From assembly GCF_002224125.1 (NCBI RefSeq), contig NZ_NCSM01000022.1:448607-512606 (forward strand): 64,000 nucleotides of DNA, read 5' to 3'. A model generated the notes under the pieces. It worked only from the letters and a program-made list of their open reading frames with translations, did not search any database and was not told the origin of the DNA. Shown piece by piece: positions 47,704-54,673 of this stretch (position 1 is its first letter; every line of letters starts with the position of its first letter). Position numbers and translations under genes: made by a program. This DNA comes from Streptomyces sp. NBS 14/10. GTDB lineage: Bacteria; Actinomycetota; Actinomycetes; Streptomycetales; Streptomycetaceae.

Positions 47704-47707
47704 CGAG

Positions 47708-48124
47708 TCAGTGCTTTCCGCCGCCGGACTCGTCGCCGCCGGACGCGTCACCGCTGTCGTCGGACTCGTAGTCCTTGCTCTTCTGCTCGGCGATTCGTTT
47801 CTGCTTCTCGATCTTGTCGTGCACGTCGGCATGCACGCCCTTGATGCTGCCAAGACTCGCCAGCAGGGCGGCCTTCGCCGCCAGTATCGCCTGCGGGAAC
47901 GCGTCAAGCGTTTCGCTGAGCGACCGCACCGTCTTCTCTTCGTCGGGCTGGGTGTTCCTGTAGTAGTCGTCCGGATGCTCGGCGTCGCCGTTCCAGCCCG
48001 TGTACCTCGCGTTCTCGCCGAGGTACTCCTCCTTCAGCGACCTCCCCTGCTCCTCCAGACCATCCAGGGCACTGAGCGCTCCCAGCGCCTTGTTCACGTC
48101 AACGTCATAGGTGTCGTCGCTCAT
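47708..48124 (-). CDS. Small WXG100-like protein, probable partner of the giant protein
   Basis: 138 residues, almost all helical, with TGWNGDAEHPDDYY near the middle. This W-x-G between two helices is the hallmark of WXG100-type type VII substrates and chaperones. The acidic Gly/Ser tail (SDDSGDASGGDESGGG) is probably disordered. The ATG overlaps the stop of the upstream YbaB-like gene in ATGA (48121-48124), and the giant gene's ATG is 4 bases after this gene's stop, so all three are translationally coupled. By analogy with other effector cassettes it may dimerise with the N-terminal domain of the giant protein and guide it to EccC. That pairing is inferred. Confidence 0.8.
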   Translation of the reverse strand: MSDDTYDVDVNKALGALSALDGLEEQGRSLKEEYLGENARYTGWNGDAEHPDDYYRNTQPDEEKTVRSLSETLDAFPQAILAAKAALLASLGSIKGVHADVHDKIEKQKRIAEQKSKDYESDDSGDASGGDESGGGKH

Positions 48125-48594
48125 GGCCGTCCTCCGGAGTCATCCGGGTCCTCGTGGATCTCGTCGCGCAACCGGTCCTTGGACGAGCTGCCGCCACCCG
48201 CCCGCCGGCCGCCCTCGAACGCCGGCCCGAAGAGCCGGTCCCAGTCGACCTCGATGTCCCGGGACCCCGGGACATCCGGGTTCGCCGCCATCAGCGGGCG
48301 GAAGGTGTCCATCACCCGCTGGGCGACCTCCTGGCGCCCGCGCTGGGCCGCCTCCAGCACCGAGGAGGCCAGTTGCGGCCCGGTCATGCTCTGGTGCTTG
48401 TTGTCCAGAAACGTCAGCCCGGCCAGCTCTCCCTGCGGGCCGATGATGACCTCCACCGCGCGGTCCCGCGAACGGGTCTTCACCTTGCTGGCCGCCAGGT
48501 CCTGCTCGGCGCGGGCCATGGCGGCCCTCGTGGTTTCGAGGTGGGCCCTGGCCTGACGGATGCGCTCCGCGTACGTATCGTTCAACTCGCTCAA
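48121..48594 (-). CDS. YbaB/EbfC-like protein in the T7SS effector cassette
   Basis: 157 residues. Begins with a helix (TYAERIRQARAHLETTRAAMARAEQDLAASK), then a beta segment with the YbaB-like phrase RAVEVIIGPQGELAGLTFLD, then a second helical part (GPQLASSVLEAAQRGRQEVAQRVMDTF) and an acidic, Ser/Gly-rich tail. The start is TTG at 48594, preceded by GGAGGAG at 6 bases. YbaB-family members are nucleoid-associated in many bacteria, but actinobacterial members sit repeatedly in type VII effector cassettes next to WXG100 genes, where a chaperone-like or substrate role is more likely. Followed with a 4-base overlap by the WXG100-like gene. Confidence 0.8.
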   Translation of the reverse strand: MSELNDTYAERIRQARAHLETTRAAMARAEQDLAASKVKTRSRDRAVEVIIGPQGELAGLTFLDNKHQSMTGPQLASSVLEAAQRGRQEVAQRVMDTFRPLMAANPDVPGSRDIEVDWDRLFGPAFEGGRRAGGGSSSKDRLRDEIHEDPDDSGGRP

Positions 48595-48679
48595 GGGGTG
48601 CTCCTCCGGCTGGTGCGACTGGTGGTCGGGTTCGTCGGGCTGACCGCGCGGTTCCCCGGAACGGCGGCGCGGCGGGGGC

Positions 48680-51600
48680 TCATCGGCCGATCACGGCCGG
48701 CGCGCCGCCCTCGTCGCTGCCCCACACGTCGTCGTCCTCCGGCACCCACGACTCGCGCTCGCGGTCGTCGGTCTGGGTCGCCGTCTGGCCGGGCGCCCCG
48801 GCTCCGCCCATTCCGCCCGCGCCGCCCATCGGCGGCATGAAGGGTTGACCACCGCTGGTGATCACGTTCTCGCGCTCGTCGAGGAGCCCGCCTCCGGGGC
48901 GGCCGGGGCGGGGGGCCGCCCGGCGGTTGCTGACCACGTCGTCGCTGTCGATCACGTTGCGGACCCGTTCGGAGGCGCCGCCCTGGCCACCGCCGGCGCC
49001 GGCGCCGGCGCCGCCGCCTCCCGGCATCATCCCGGGGTTGAGGGGCATGCCGCCGCCCGGTGTCCCGGGCTGGTTGCCTGTCTGGTTCCCGAGGCCGGCC
49101 GCCGTCTGGTTGCTGCCGTTGCCGAGCGGGTCACCTGGCGACCGGTACGGCTCCTGGTCCCACAACTCCTGCTCGTACGAGGACGGGTCGTACAGCGAAT
49201 GGGAGTTGCCGCCTCCGCCGCCACCCCCGATGCTGCCGAGGTTGCCTCCGGGGGTCTGGTGCTGGGAGCCCGGGAGTGAGTCGCCGCCCCCGTTCAGGTG
49301 CCCTGTGATCGTCTTGCCGTCCGGGTTGCTGATGGACGTACCGCCGGTGTCCGGATCGATCGTGGTGGTGTGGCCGTCCGGGTACTCCGTGACCACCTGC
49401 CCCCGGGAATCGATGTGCGACACGCTGCCGTCGGGGTTGTTGAGGATGTCCCCGGAGTTGAGCGGCCCGGAACGCGTGTGCCCGTCCGGGTCGATGATGC
49501 TGGAAGTCTGGTGGTCCGGATCGATCGTGGTCCTGTGACCGTCCGGGTACTCCGTGACCACCCGGCCGTGGGAGTCGATGTGCGACTCGCTCCCGCCAGG
49601 GTTGGTCAGTGAGTCGTCGCCGTTCACCGGACCGGTGATCGGGTCGTGCGACATCGGCGGCAGGTCACCGTGGTTCAGCTGCCCACTGCCTATGTGGTTG
49701 AGCGCCTGCTCCTGCTGCTTCTGGTACTCCCGCTGGCGCTGGTCGTACTCCTCCTGCGCCTGCTCCTGCTTGTGCTGCTGCTCTTCCTGATACTGCTGTT
49801 GCTGCTGCTGGTACTGGTCCTGCTTCTTCTGCGCCTCGGCCTGCTTCCGCTCGGCGTCCTTCTCGGCCTGAGCCTGCTTCTGTTCCTGCTCCTTCTCCTG
49901 CTGAGCCTGCTCCTTCTCGGCCTCGGCCTGCTTCTGGTCCTGCTCCTTCTGCAGTTGCTCCTGCTCTTGCTTCTGCTCCTTCTCCTGCTGCTCCTGCTTG
50001 GCCTCCTGCTCCTTCTGAAGGTGCTCCTGCTCCTCCTTCTGCTCCTTCTGAAGCTGCTCCTGCTCTTTCTGCTGCTTCTCCTGGAGCTGCTCCTGCTCCT
50101 TCTGCTTGGCCTCGGCCTCCTGCTCCTTGTGAGCCTGTTCCTTCTGGAGCTGGTCCTGCTCCTTCTGCTGCTTCTCCTGGAGCTGTTCCTGCTTCTTCTC
50201 CTGTTCCTTCTGAAGCTGGTCCTGCTCCTTCTGCTGCTTCTCCTGGAGCTGCTTCTGCTCCTGCTCCTGCTTCTTCTGGAGCTGCTCCTGCTCCTTCTGC
50301 TTGGCGTCGGCTTCCTTCTCGGCCTGGGCCTGCTTCTGCTCGGCCTCCTTCTCCTTGGCCGCCTGCTCCTTCTCCGCCTCGGCCTGCTTCTGCTCCTGCT
50401 CCTGCTGAAGGTGCTCCTGCTTCTTCTCCTGCTCAGCCTGCTTGGCCTCCGCCTCCTGCTCCTTCTGAGCCTGCTCCTTCTCGGCCTCGGCCTGCTTCTG
50501 GTCCTGTTCCTTCTGGAGCTGGGCCTGCTTCTGCTCCTGCTCCTTCTGCTTGGCGTCGGCTTCCTTCTCCGCCGCGGCCTGCTTCTGCTCCTGTTCCTTC
50601 TCGGCCTGAGCCTGCTTCTGCTCCTGCTCCTTCTGCTTGGCGTCGGCCTCCTTCTCGGCCTCGGCCTGCTTCTGCTCGGCCTCCTTCTCCTTGGCCGCCT
50701 GCTTCTGCTCCTGCTCCTTCTGCTTGGCGTCGGCTTCCTTCTCCGCCGCGGCCTGCTTCTGCTCCTGTTCCTTCTCCTTCTGCTCCTGTTCCTTCTTCGC
50801 CCGTTGCTGCTCGCTCCTCTGCTGGGCCATCACACCGGCCTGGGCATGCTGTTGCTGCCGCTGGTACTCCTCCTGCTTCTTCTCCTGCTCGGCTTGCTTC
50901 TGCTCAGCCTCCTTCTCCTTCTGAGCCTGCTTCTGCTCCTGCTCCTTCTGCTTCTCTTCAGCCTCTTTCTCGGCCTCGGCTTGCTTCTGCTCCTGCTCCT
51001 TCTCCTTCTGGCCGGCCTCCTTCTCCGCCGCGGCCTGCTTCTGCTCCTGTTCCTTCTCCTTCGCCGCAGCCTTGGCCTCGGCCTCCTTCTGCTTCTGCTC
51101 GGCCTCCTTCTCCTTAGCTGCCTGCTTCTGCTCGGCCTCCTTCTCCTTGGCCGCCTGCTTCTGCTCCTGCTCCTTCTGCTTGGCGTCGGCTTCCTTCTCC
51201 GCCGCGGCCTGCTTCTTTTCCTGTTCCTTCTCCTTCGCCGCAGCCTTGGCCTCGGCCTCCTTCTCCTTCTGCTCGGCCTTCTTCTCGGCCTTGGCCTGCT
51301 TCTCCTCCCACTCCTTCTCTTTCCGGGCGGCGGCGGCCTCGGCCTTCTCCTGCTTCTCCTCCCACTCCTTCTTCTCCTTGGCGGCGTCGGCCTCAGCCTC
51401 TTTCTTCTCCCGCTTCGCGTCCGCCTTCTCCTTGTCGGCCTTGTCGTCCTCGTAGCCATTGGACAGGCTGTCGCCCCCGCTCGACGTCCTGATTTTTCCT
51501 ACGTCGAAGTTCGCGGGGCTCCACGCGTCGTGCACGGCCGTCAGCGAGTCGGCGGCCTTGTCGATCAGGTATTTCTTGACGGAGTCCATCCACTTATCCA

Positions 51601-52699
51601 CCGCCGCCTGGCCGACTTCCTTCCAGGTGTCAATGTTGTACAGCGGGCCGTAGCTCCGGCCGTCACTATCGACGGCGTCCTGCTTGAAATGATCGGTGGC
51701 ATGGTAGGTGACTCTGGTCGTCCCGTGCGCAGAAGCGTGCACCTTGTAGGTGATGTTCTGGATGTTGTTATCCCACGTATGCTTCACGATCTCCGTCAGC
51801 AGGTCGGAGAGAAAGCTCAGCGGGTTACCATGGCGAATTTCCCACCAGGCCCAGTGCTGCTGGAGTTTCCGGGCCTCCCTCTGGAGCACATCACGTGCGT
51901 CCCGGATGGCGTCGCCCGGCACCGACCCCGTACTACCCTTGCGCAGGCTCTCGGCGTAGTCCTCGTACTGCTTGTTCAGCTTGTGGATGAGGTCCCAGAA
52001 GACGCCGGCCGCCGTGCCCTTCCACTTTTCGTTCTCCTCTACCCCGACCTGCTTGTGCCATTTCTCCAGTTCCTTCAGGCGGTCGACGTAGAACTGGGCG
52101 ACGCGGTCGAAGGCGTCGGCCGCCCTGTCGAAGGACGCCAGCTCGACGACCTGATCGGGGGGGACGTCGATTCCGTTCCACTCGAAGTCACGCGTGCCTT
52201 CATCCCTGTCGAGCAGGGCCTCAAGGGCCCGGCCCGTTCCGTAGGCGTACTGCGTGTGCTTCTCCGTGTCGTACGTCGTCCCTTTGTCCGTGTCCTTGAA
52301 GTCTCCGTCGAGTCTGGTCTCGCTCTTGCCTCCCTCCAACACACCTTTGACCACCCCGTCCTCCTGGCTGAAGGCGCCCAGGAGCGTGAACCTGGCCTTG
52401 TAGTACGAGATTTCGTCTCCGGCCGCGTCCGCGTCGGAGTCATACCCGTTCCCCGTCTTGTAGAAGGGGATCACGAAGTTCGTGTTGCTTATGTTTTGAC
52501 CCGCGTTTTCGCCGATCCAGGAGAGGTCATCCGGATCGACGTAGTCGACCTGTCCCTGCTTGGTGATCTCCACCTTCATCAGCGGGATGTCCTCGTTGCC
52601 CTTCCATTCCTTGAACAGCTCTTCGATCGTCGGCGCTTCGTAACCGGTGAAGAGTTTCACCGTCTTCTGCCAAAGGTCGCTGCTGCTGGAAAACGGCAC
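48680..52699 (-). CDS. 1339-residue coiled-coil protein of the ESX locus (AAWKG-like)
   Basis: GTG start at 52699 with GGAGG 7 bases upstream. Residues 1-420 form a helical/beta domain with two WKG phrases (EWKGNEDIP and NEKWKGTAAGVFWDLI), resembling Streptomyces proteins annotated as AAWKG family. About residues 430-1010 are a repeat of short units such as KEQEQKQA and EKEADAKQ, an extended highly charged coiled coil of about 580 residues. The rest has three repeats of the type EYPDGHTTTIDPD, then a Gly/Pro-rich tail ending DEGGAPAVIGR. It has no signal peptide or transmembrane helix. It lies between the esx genes and the effector cassette, so it could be a structural or secreted rod. The role is unknown. 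Confidence 0.8.
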   Translation of the reverse strand: MPFSSSSDLWQKTVKLFTGYEAPTIEELFKEWKGNEDIPLMKVEITKQGQVDYVDPDDLSWIGENAGQNISNTNFVIPFYKTGNGYDSDADAAGDEISYYKARFTLLGAFSQEDGVVKGVLEGGKSETRLDGDFKDTDKGTTYDTEKHTQYAYGTGRALEALLDRDEGTRDFEWNGIDVPPDQVVELASFDRAADAFDRVAQFYVDRLKELEKWHKQVGVEENEKWKGTAAGVFWDLIHKLNKQYEDYAESLRKGSTGSVPGDAIRDARDVLQREARKLQQHWAWWEIRHGNPLSFLSDLLTEIVKHTWDNNIQNITYKVHASAHGTTRVTYHATDHFKQDAVDSDGRSYGPLYNIDTWKEVGQAAVDKWMDSVKKYLIDKAADSLTAVHDAWSPANFDVGKIRTSSGGDSLSNGYEDDKADKEKADAKREKKEAEADAAKEKKEWEEKQEKAEAAAARKEKEWEEKQAKAEKKAEQKEKEAEAKAAAKEKEQEKKQAAAEKEADAKQKEQEQKQAAKEKEAEQKQAAKEKEAEQKQKEAEAKAAAKEKEQEQKQAAAEKEAGQKEKEQEQKQAEAEKEAEEKQKEQEQKQAQKEKEAEQKQAEQEKKQEEYQRQQQHAQAGVMAQQRSEQQRAKKEQEQKEKEQEQKQAAAEKEADAKQKEQEQKQAAKEKEAEQKQAEAEKEADAKQKEQEQKQAQAEKEQEQKQAAAEKEADAKQKEQEQKQAQLQKEQDQKQAEAEKEQAQKEQEAEAKQAEQEKKQEHLQQEQEQKQAEAEKEQAAKEKEAEQKQAQAEKEADAKQKEQEQLQKKQEQEQKQLQEKQQKEQDQLQKEQEKKQEQLQEKQQKEQDQLQKEQAHKEQEAEAKQKEQEQLQEKQQKEQEQLQKEQKEEQEHLQKEQEAKQEQQEKEQKQEQEQLQKEQDQKQAEAEKEQAQQEKEQEQKQAQAEKDAERKQAEAQKKQDQYQQQQQQYQEEQQHKQEQAQEEYDQRQREYQKQQEQALNHIGSGQLNHGDLPPMSHDPITGPVNGDDSLTNPGGSESHIDSHGRVVTEYPDGHRTTIDPDHQTSSIIDPDGHTRSGPLNSGDILNNPDGSVSHIDSRGQVVTEYPDGHTTTIDPDTGGTSISNPDGKTITGHLNGGGDSLPGSQHQTPGGNLGSIGGGGGGGNSHSLYDPSSYEQELWDQEPYRSPGDPLGNGSNQTAAGLGNQTGNQPGTPGGGMPLNPGMMPGGGGAGAGAGGGQGGASERVRNVIDSDDVVSNRRAAPRPGRPGGGLLDERENVITSGGQPFMPPMGGAGGMGGAGAPGQTATQTDDRERESWVPEDDDVWGSDEGGAPAVIGR

Positions 52700-52798
52700 G
52701 GCGACGCCTCCATCGGGCGGGGGGAACGAGGGGGGGTGGGGTACTGCGGTGTTCAGCCGGGACGGCTACGGCTCATGTGGCGTCATGGTTCTTCAGCG

Positions 52799-53305
52799 TC
52801 ATTCGCTGCCACCGCCGCTGTCCCTGCCGGAGCCGGACCCCGCGGAGCCTCCGCCGGAGCCCGACCGCGCGGAGGCCAGGTCGTCGTCCACGTCTTCGAG
52901 GGGGTCGAGGATCTTCTCGCCGTCGATCTTGCCCAGGCTGGCGCCCTGGGTCTTCAGCAACTTGTGGACGGTCTCCCGAAGGTTGTCCTCGATGTCGTCG
53001 AAGAGGACCTGCTGCTGCCCGATCATCTCCACGATCTGGTCGATGAGTTCACTCACGACCCCGCGCAGGTTGTCCCCGTTGCTCTCCTCGTCGTGAGCCA
53101 TGAAGCCGATCGTGAGGGGCAGTTGCGTCCCCGGGGGGACGTGCGCACCCTCCCACTGATGCGGGTTGTCCTTCTTCAGGCTGCTCACCGCGGGGATTTC
53201 CCCCCTGTCCTGGAGGATCTTCTTCAGTTCATCCTGAAAGCCCAGCACATCGTGGTTGATGAAGTGTTCCATCCACTTCTTGTCCAACTGGATCGGTTCG
53301 GCCAT
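52799..53305 (-). CDS. 168-residue ESX-associated protein with acidic Gly/Ser tail
   Basis: Start ATG at 53305, chosen because GGGGCAGAGAG lies just upstream; a longer in-phase extension to 53443 reads as Arg-rich noise. The protein has helices (KKWMEHFINHDVLGFQDELKKIL; SELIDQIVEMIGQQQVLFDDIEDNLRETVHKLL), a beta-like segment (PPGTQLPLTIGFMAHDEESN), and a disordered acidic tail rich in Gly and Ser. I do not recognise a family. Position between the degenerate WXG100 gene and the coiled-coil gene on the same strand suggests a role in the same ESX operon, perhaps a chaperone or partner. Confidence 0.7.
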   Translation of the reverse strand: MAEPIQLDKKWMEHFINHDVLGFQDELKKILQDRGEIPAVSSLKKDNPHQWEGAHVPPGTQLPLTIGFMAHDEESNGDNLRGVVSELIDQIVEMIGQQQVLFDDIEDNLRETVHKLLKTQGASLGKIDGEKILDPLEDVDDDLASARSGSGGGSAGSGSGRDSGGGSE

Positions 53306-53321
53306 CTCTCTGCCCCTTCTC

Positions 53322-53652
53322 CTATGCCATCGCTCTCGTGGACGTCCTGCGCCGCACCGGGCGGCCCCGCCCCTGTGTGTCAGTCCGCGGGCTGCCCTGG
53401 CTGTCCCCGCAGTTGCCGCCGAGGTCGTCGAGCACCGCCGCACGGTTCGCGAGGAGCACCTTCATGTTCTCCACGGCGCGGTGCCACGACGCCAGATTCC
53501 TGACGCAGACCTCCTCGTCGCGGCCCTCCCCGCTGCTGCTGATCAATTCCCGCAGCTCCATTCCGAGCTGGGACAGGATCTTGTCGATCTGCTGAGACTT
53601 CGGCCGCTCGCTCTCAGCACGCTGGTGGGCGTGCGGGAAATTCGACTGACAC
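53322..53652 (-). pseudogene. Third WXG100-like gene, probably frameshifted copy of esxA
   Basis: The leader and start closely match those of the esxA-like gene: AAAGAGGTACGTGC is present before GTG at 53652, as AAAAGAGGTACGTGC is before the ATG at 54111. But the frame from this GTG reads MSVEFPARPPAC and stops at 53614. The homologous protein continues in another frame: QQIDKILSQLGMELREL, SSGEGRDEEV and NLASWHRAVENMKVLLANRAAVL, aligning to esxA's KILDQLEEHLKPFI, SWEGDDQQ and KWNRAVDNMRQLLLSHSDLL. The Trp of W-x-G is lost. A 124-residue frame from ATG 53696 is open but lacks a sensible start region, so an intact protein is possible but less likely. Confidence 0.55.
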
Positions 53653-53730
53653 AGCACGTACCTCTTTCCTCGCTGAGGGAGTTGGCTGCGGGGCACCTGT
53701 GGGGGGGACCTGCGGATGTCCTGTGCCGAG

Positions 53731-53746
53731 GCGGGCGGCCGCCCGC
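53731..53746. terminator. 16-bp perfect palindrome after the esxA-like gene, candidate hairpin
   Basis: GCGGGCGGCCGCCCGC is fully self-complementary and lies about 40 bp beyond the esxA-like stop. There is no T run after it, so it may slow or process the transcript rather than end it. Confidence 0.35.
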
Positions 53747-53787
53747 GTGTGTCACCGCGCAGACAGCCGCCCGTACCACACCGCGCC

Positions 53788-54111
53788 TCAGCGGCCGATC
53801 TTCACGCTTTCCCAACTGGCCGTGAGATTGCGCTGGTTGGTTCGGTAGTCGTCGCCGATGCGTTCGAGCAGGTCCGAATGGCTCAGGAGGAGCTGCCTCA
53901 TGTTGTCGACAGCCCGGTTCCACTTCGCCTGCTTCTCGACGTAGACCTGCTGGTCGTCACCTTCCCAGCTGTCGATGAACGGCTTCAGGTGCTCTTCGAG
54001 CTGATCGAGGATCTTCGCGATGTTCTGCGTCTGCAGCTTCATGTCCTCAGCCGCGTTGTCGGTTCCGTTGAACTCGACGTAGATGTGCCCGTCGGAGAAG
54101 TCCATTGACAT
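53788..54111 (-). CDS. esxA: EsxA-like WXG100 protein
   Basis: 107 residues, two helices joined by a turn: KLQTQNIAKILDQLEEHLKPFI, then SWEGDDQQVYVEKQAKWNRAVDNMRQLLLSHSDLLERI. The W-E-G motif in the turn is diagnostic of the family. The C-terminal end (RNLTASWESVKIGR) has no obvious Y-x-x-x-D/E export signal. The start is ATG at 54111 with AGAGG upstream. The N-terminal strand-like leader MSMDFSDGHIYVEFNGTDN is longer than usual. It should pair with the upstream EsxB-like protein and be exported via EccC. The next gene downstream is a degenerate copy. Confidence 0.85.
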   Translation of the reverse strand: MSMDFSDGHIYVEFNGTDNAAEDMKLQTQNIAKILDQLEEHLKPFIDSWEGDDQQVYVEKQAKWNRAVDNMRQLLLSHSDLLERIGDDYRTNQRNLTASWESVKIGR

Positions 54112-54157
54112 GGCACGTACCTCTTTTCACTGCGAGGGGATAGGGGGAGATCGGGAT

Positions 54158-54185
54158 GGAACCGGGCGTCCGGCACCGGGGTTCC
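54158..54185. terminator. Hairpin between esxB-like and esxA-like genes
   Basis: GGAACC at 54158 pairs with GGTTCC at 54180, with further G-C pairing inside, directly after the esxB-like stop. With no T run it is more likely an intercistronic processing or attenuation element than a full terminator. Confidence 0.35.
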
Positions 54186-54187
54186 GC

Positions 54188-54523
54188 TCAGCCGTGCAGC
54201 GAGTCGAAGATCGACTGCGCCTGCGAGAATTCCTGGTCGACGGCTTCCTGCTGCGAACCCTGCGTCAGGTTGTTCGCCCGGAGCGTCTCGTTCAGCTGGT
54301 CGATGACGTCGTTGAGGTTCTTCGAGATGACCTCGGCCTGGTCGTCCCACTGCTGCATCAGTTCCTGGTACTTCTTACCGTCGCTGCCCCCGTAGGCATT
54401 GCCCAGGTTCATCTTCGTGCTCTCGACGTCCTGGCGGCAGACCTGGATGTTGCTGAACGCCTCTTCCGTGGAAGAGATTCCGTTGCGGGTTGCGCTCTCT
54501 GCTGACCTCGTCAGACTTCCCAT
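54188..54523 (-). CDS. esxB: EsxB-like WXG100-family protein (YGG variant)
   Basis: 111 residues. Helix one contains STEEAFSNIQVCRQDVESTKMN, the turn is NAYGGSDGKKY and helix two is QELMQQWDDQAEVISKNLNDVIDQLNETL. The Trp of W-x-G is replaced by Tyr. Start ATG at 54523 with AAGGGG 8 bases upstream. It opens an esxBA-type pair and is preceded by the most AT-rich stretch of the locus, likely its promoter. Its partner is the adjacent EsxA-like protein. Family membership is secure from position, length and helix-turn-helix layout; the name by position only. Confidence 0.8.
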   Translation of the reverse strand: MGSLTRSAESATRNGISSTEEAFSNIQVCRQDVESTKMNLGNAYGGSDGKKYQELMQQWDDQAEVISKNLNDVIDQLNETLRANNLTQGSQQEAVDQEFSQAQSIFDSLHG

Positions 54524-54568
54524 GAGATGCCCCTTCGACTGCTATTCGAGTATGACTCACCTAAAGCG

Positions 54569-54598
54569 ATGCTATGGCGCCGCGAACAGCGTTAGCAA
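54569..54598 (-). promoter_or_regulatory. Candidate promoter of the esx genes
   Basis: On the minus strand TTGCTA (54598-54593) and TAGCAT (54574-54569) are 18 bp apart, followed 45 bp later by the esxB-like start. The region is unusually AT-rich for this genome. The spacing fits a housekeeping sigma factor, but the match to consensus is moderate. Confidence 0.35.
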
Positions 54599-54633
54599 CC
54601 GTTTCTCTTGAAAATTCACCTTGCAGTTATCAA

Positions 54634-54648
54634 TGTCACTTGGTGTCA
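54634..54648. promoter_or_regulatory. Candidate operator upstream of esx (TGTCA-N5-TGTCA)
   Basis: TGTCACTTGGTGTCA shares 11 of 15 positions with the two palindromes in the eccC-eccD promoter region (57611 and 57654), including the half-site TGTCACT. It lies about 110 bp upstream of the esxB-like start, so one regulator could control both transcription units. Confidence 0.4.
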
Positions 54649-54673
54649 GAATGCAAATGCCGGTAAAAGCCCG

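Noticed and set aside
49690..51440. Short repeats resembling a CRISPR array
   Set aside because: The repeats are contiguous, unequal, in frame and code for a coiled coil; there are no unique spacers of uniform length.
53306..53443. An N-terminal extension of the 168-residue protein
   Set aside because: The extension is Arg/Ala/Gly-rich noise overlapping the degenerate WXG100 gene; ATG 53305 has its own ribosome site.
49646..53503. A plus-strand Leu-rich frame of 1285 codons resembling a membrane protein
   Set aside because: It is the complement of the coiled-coil gene: Gln, Glu and Lys codons become Leu-rich strings. No ribosome site and no sensible N-terminus.
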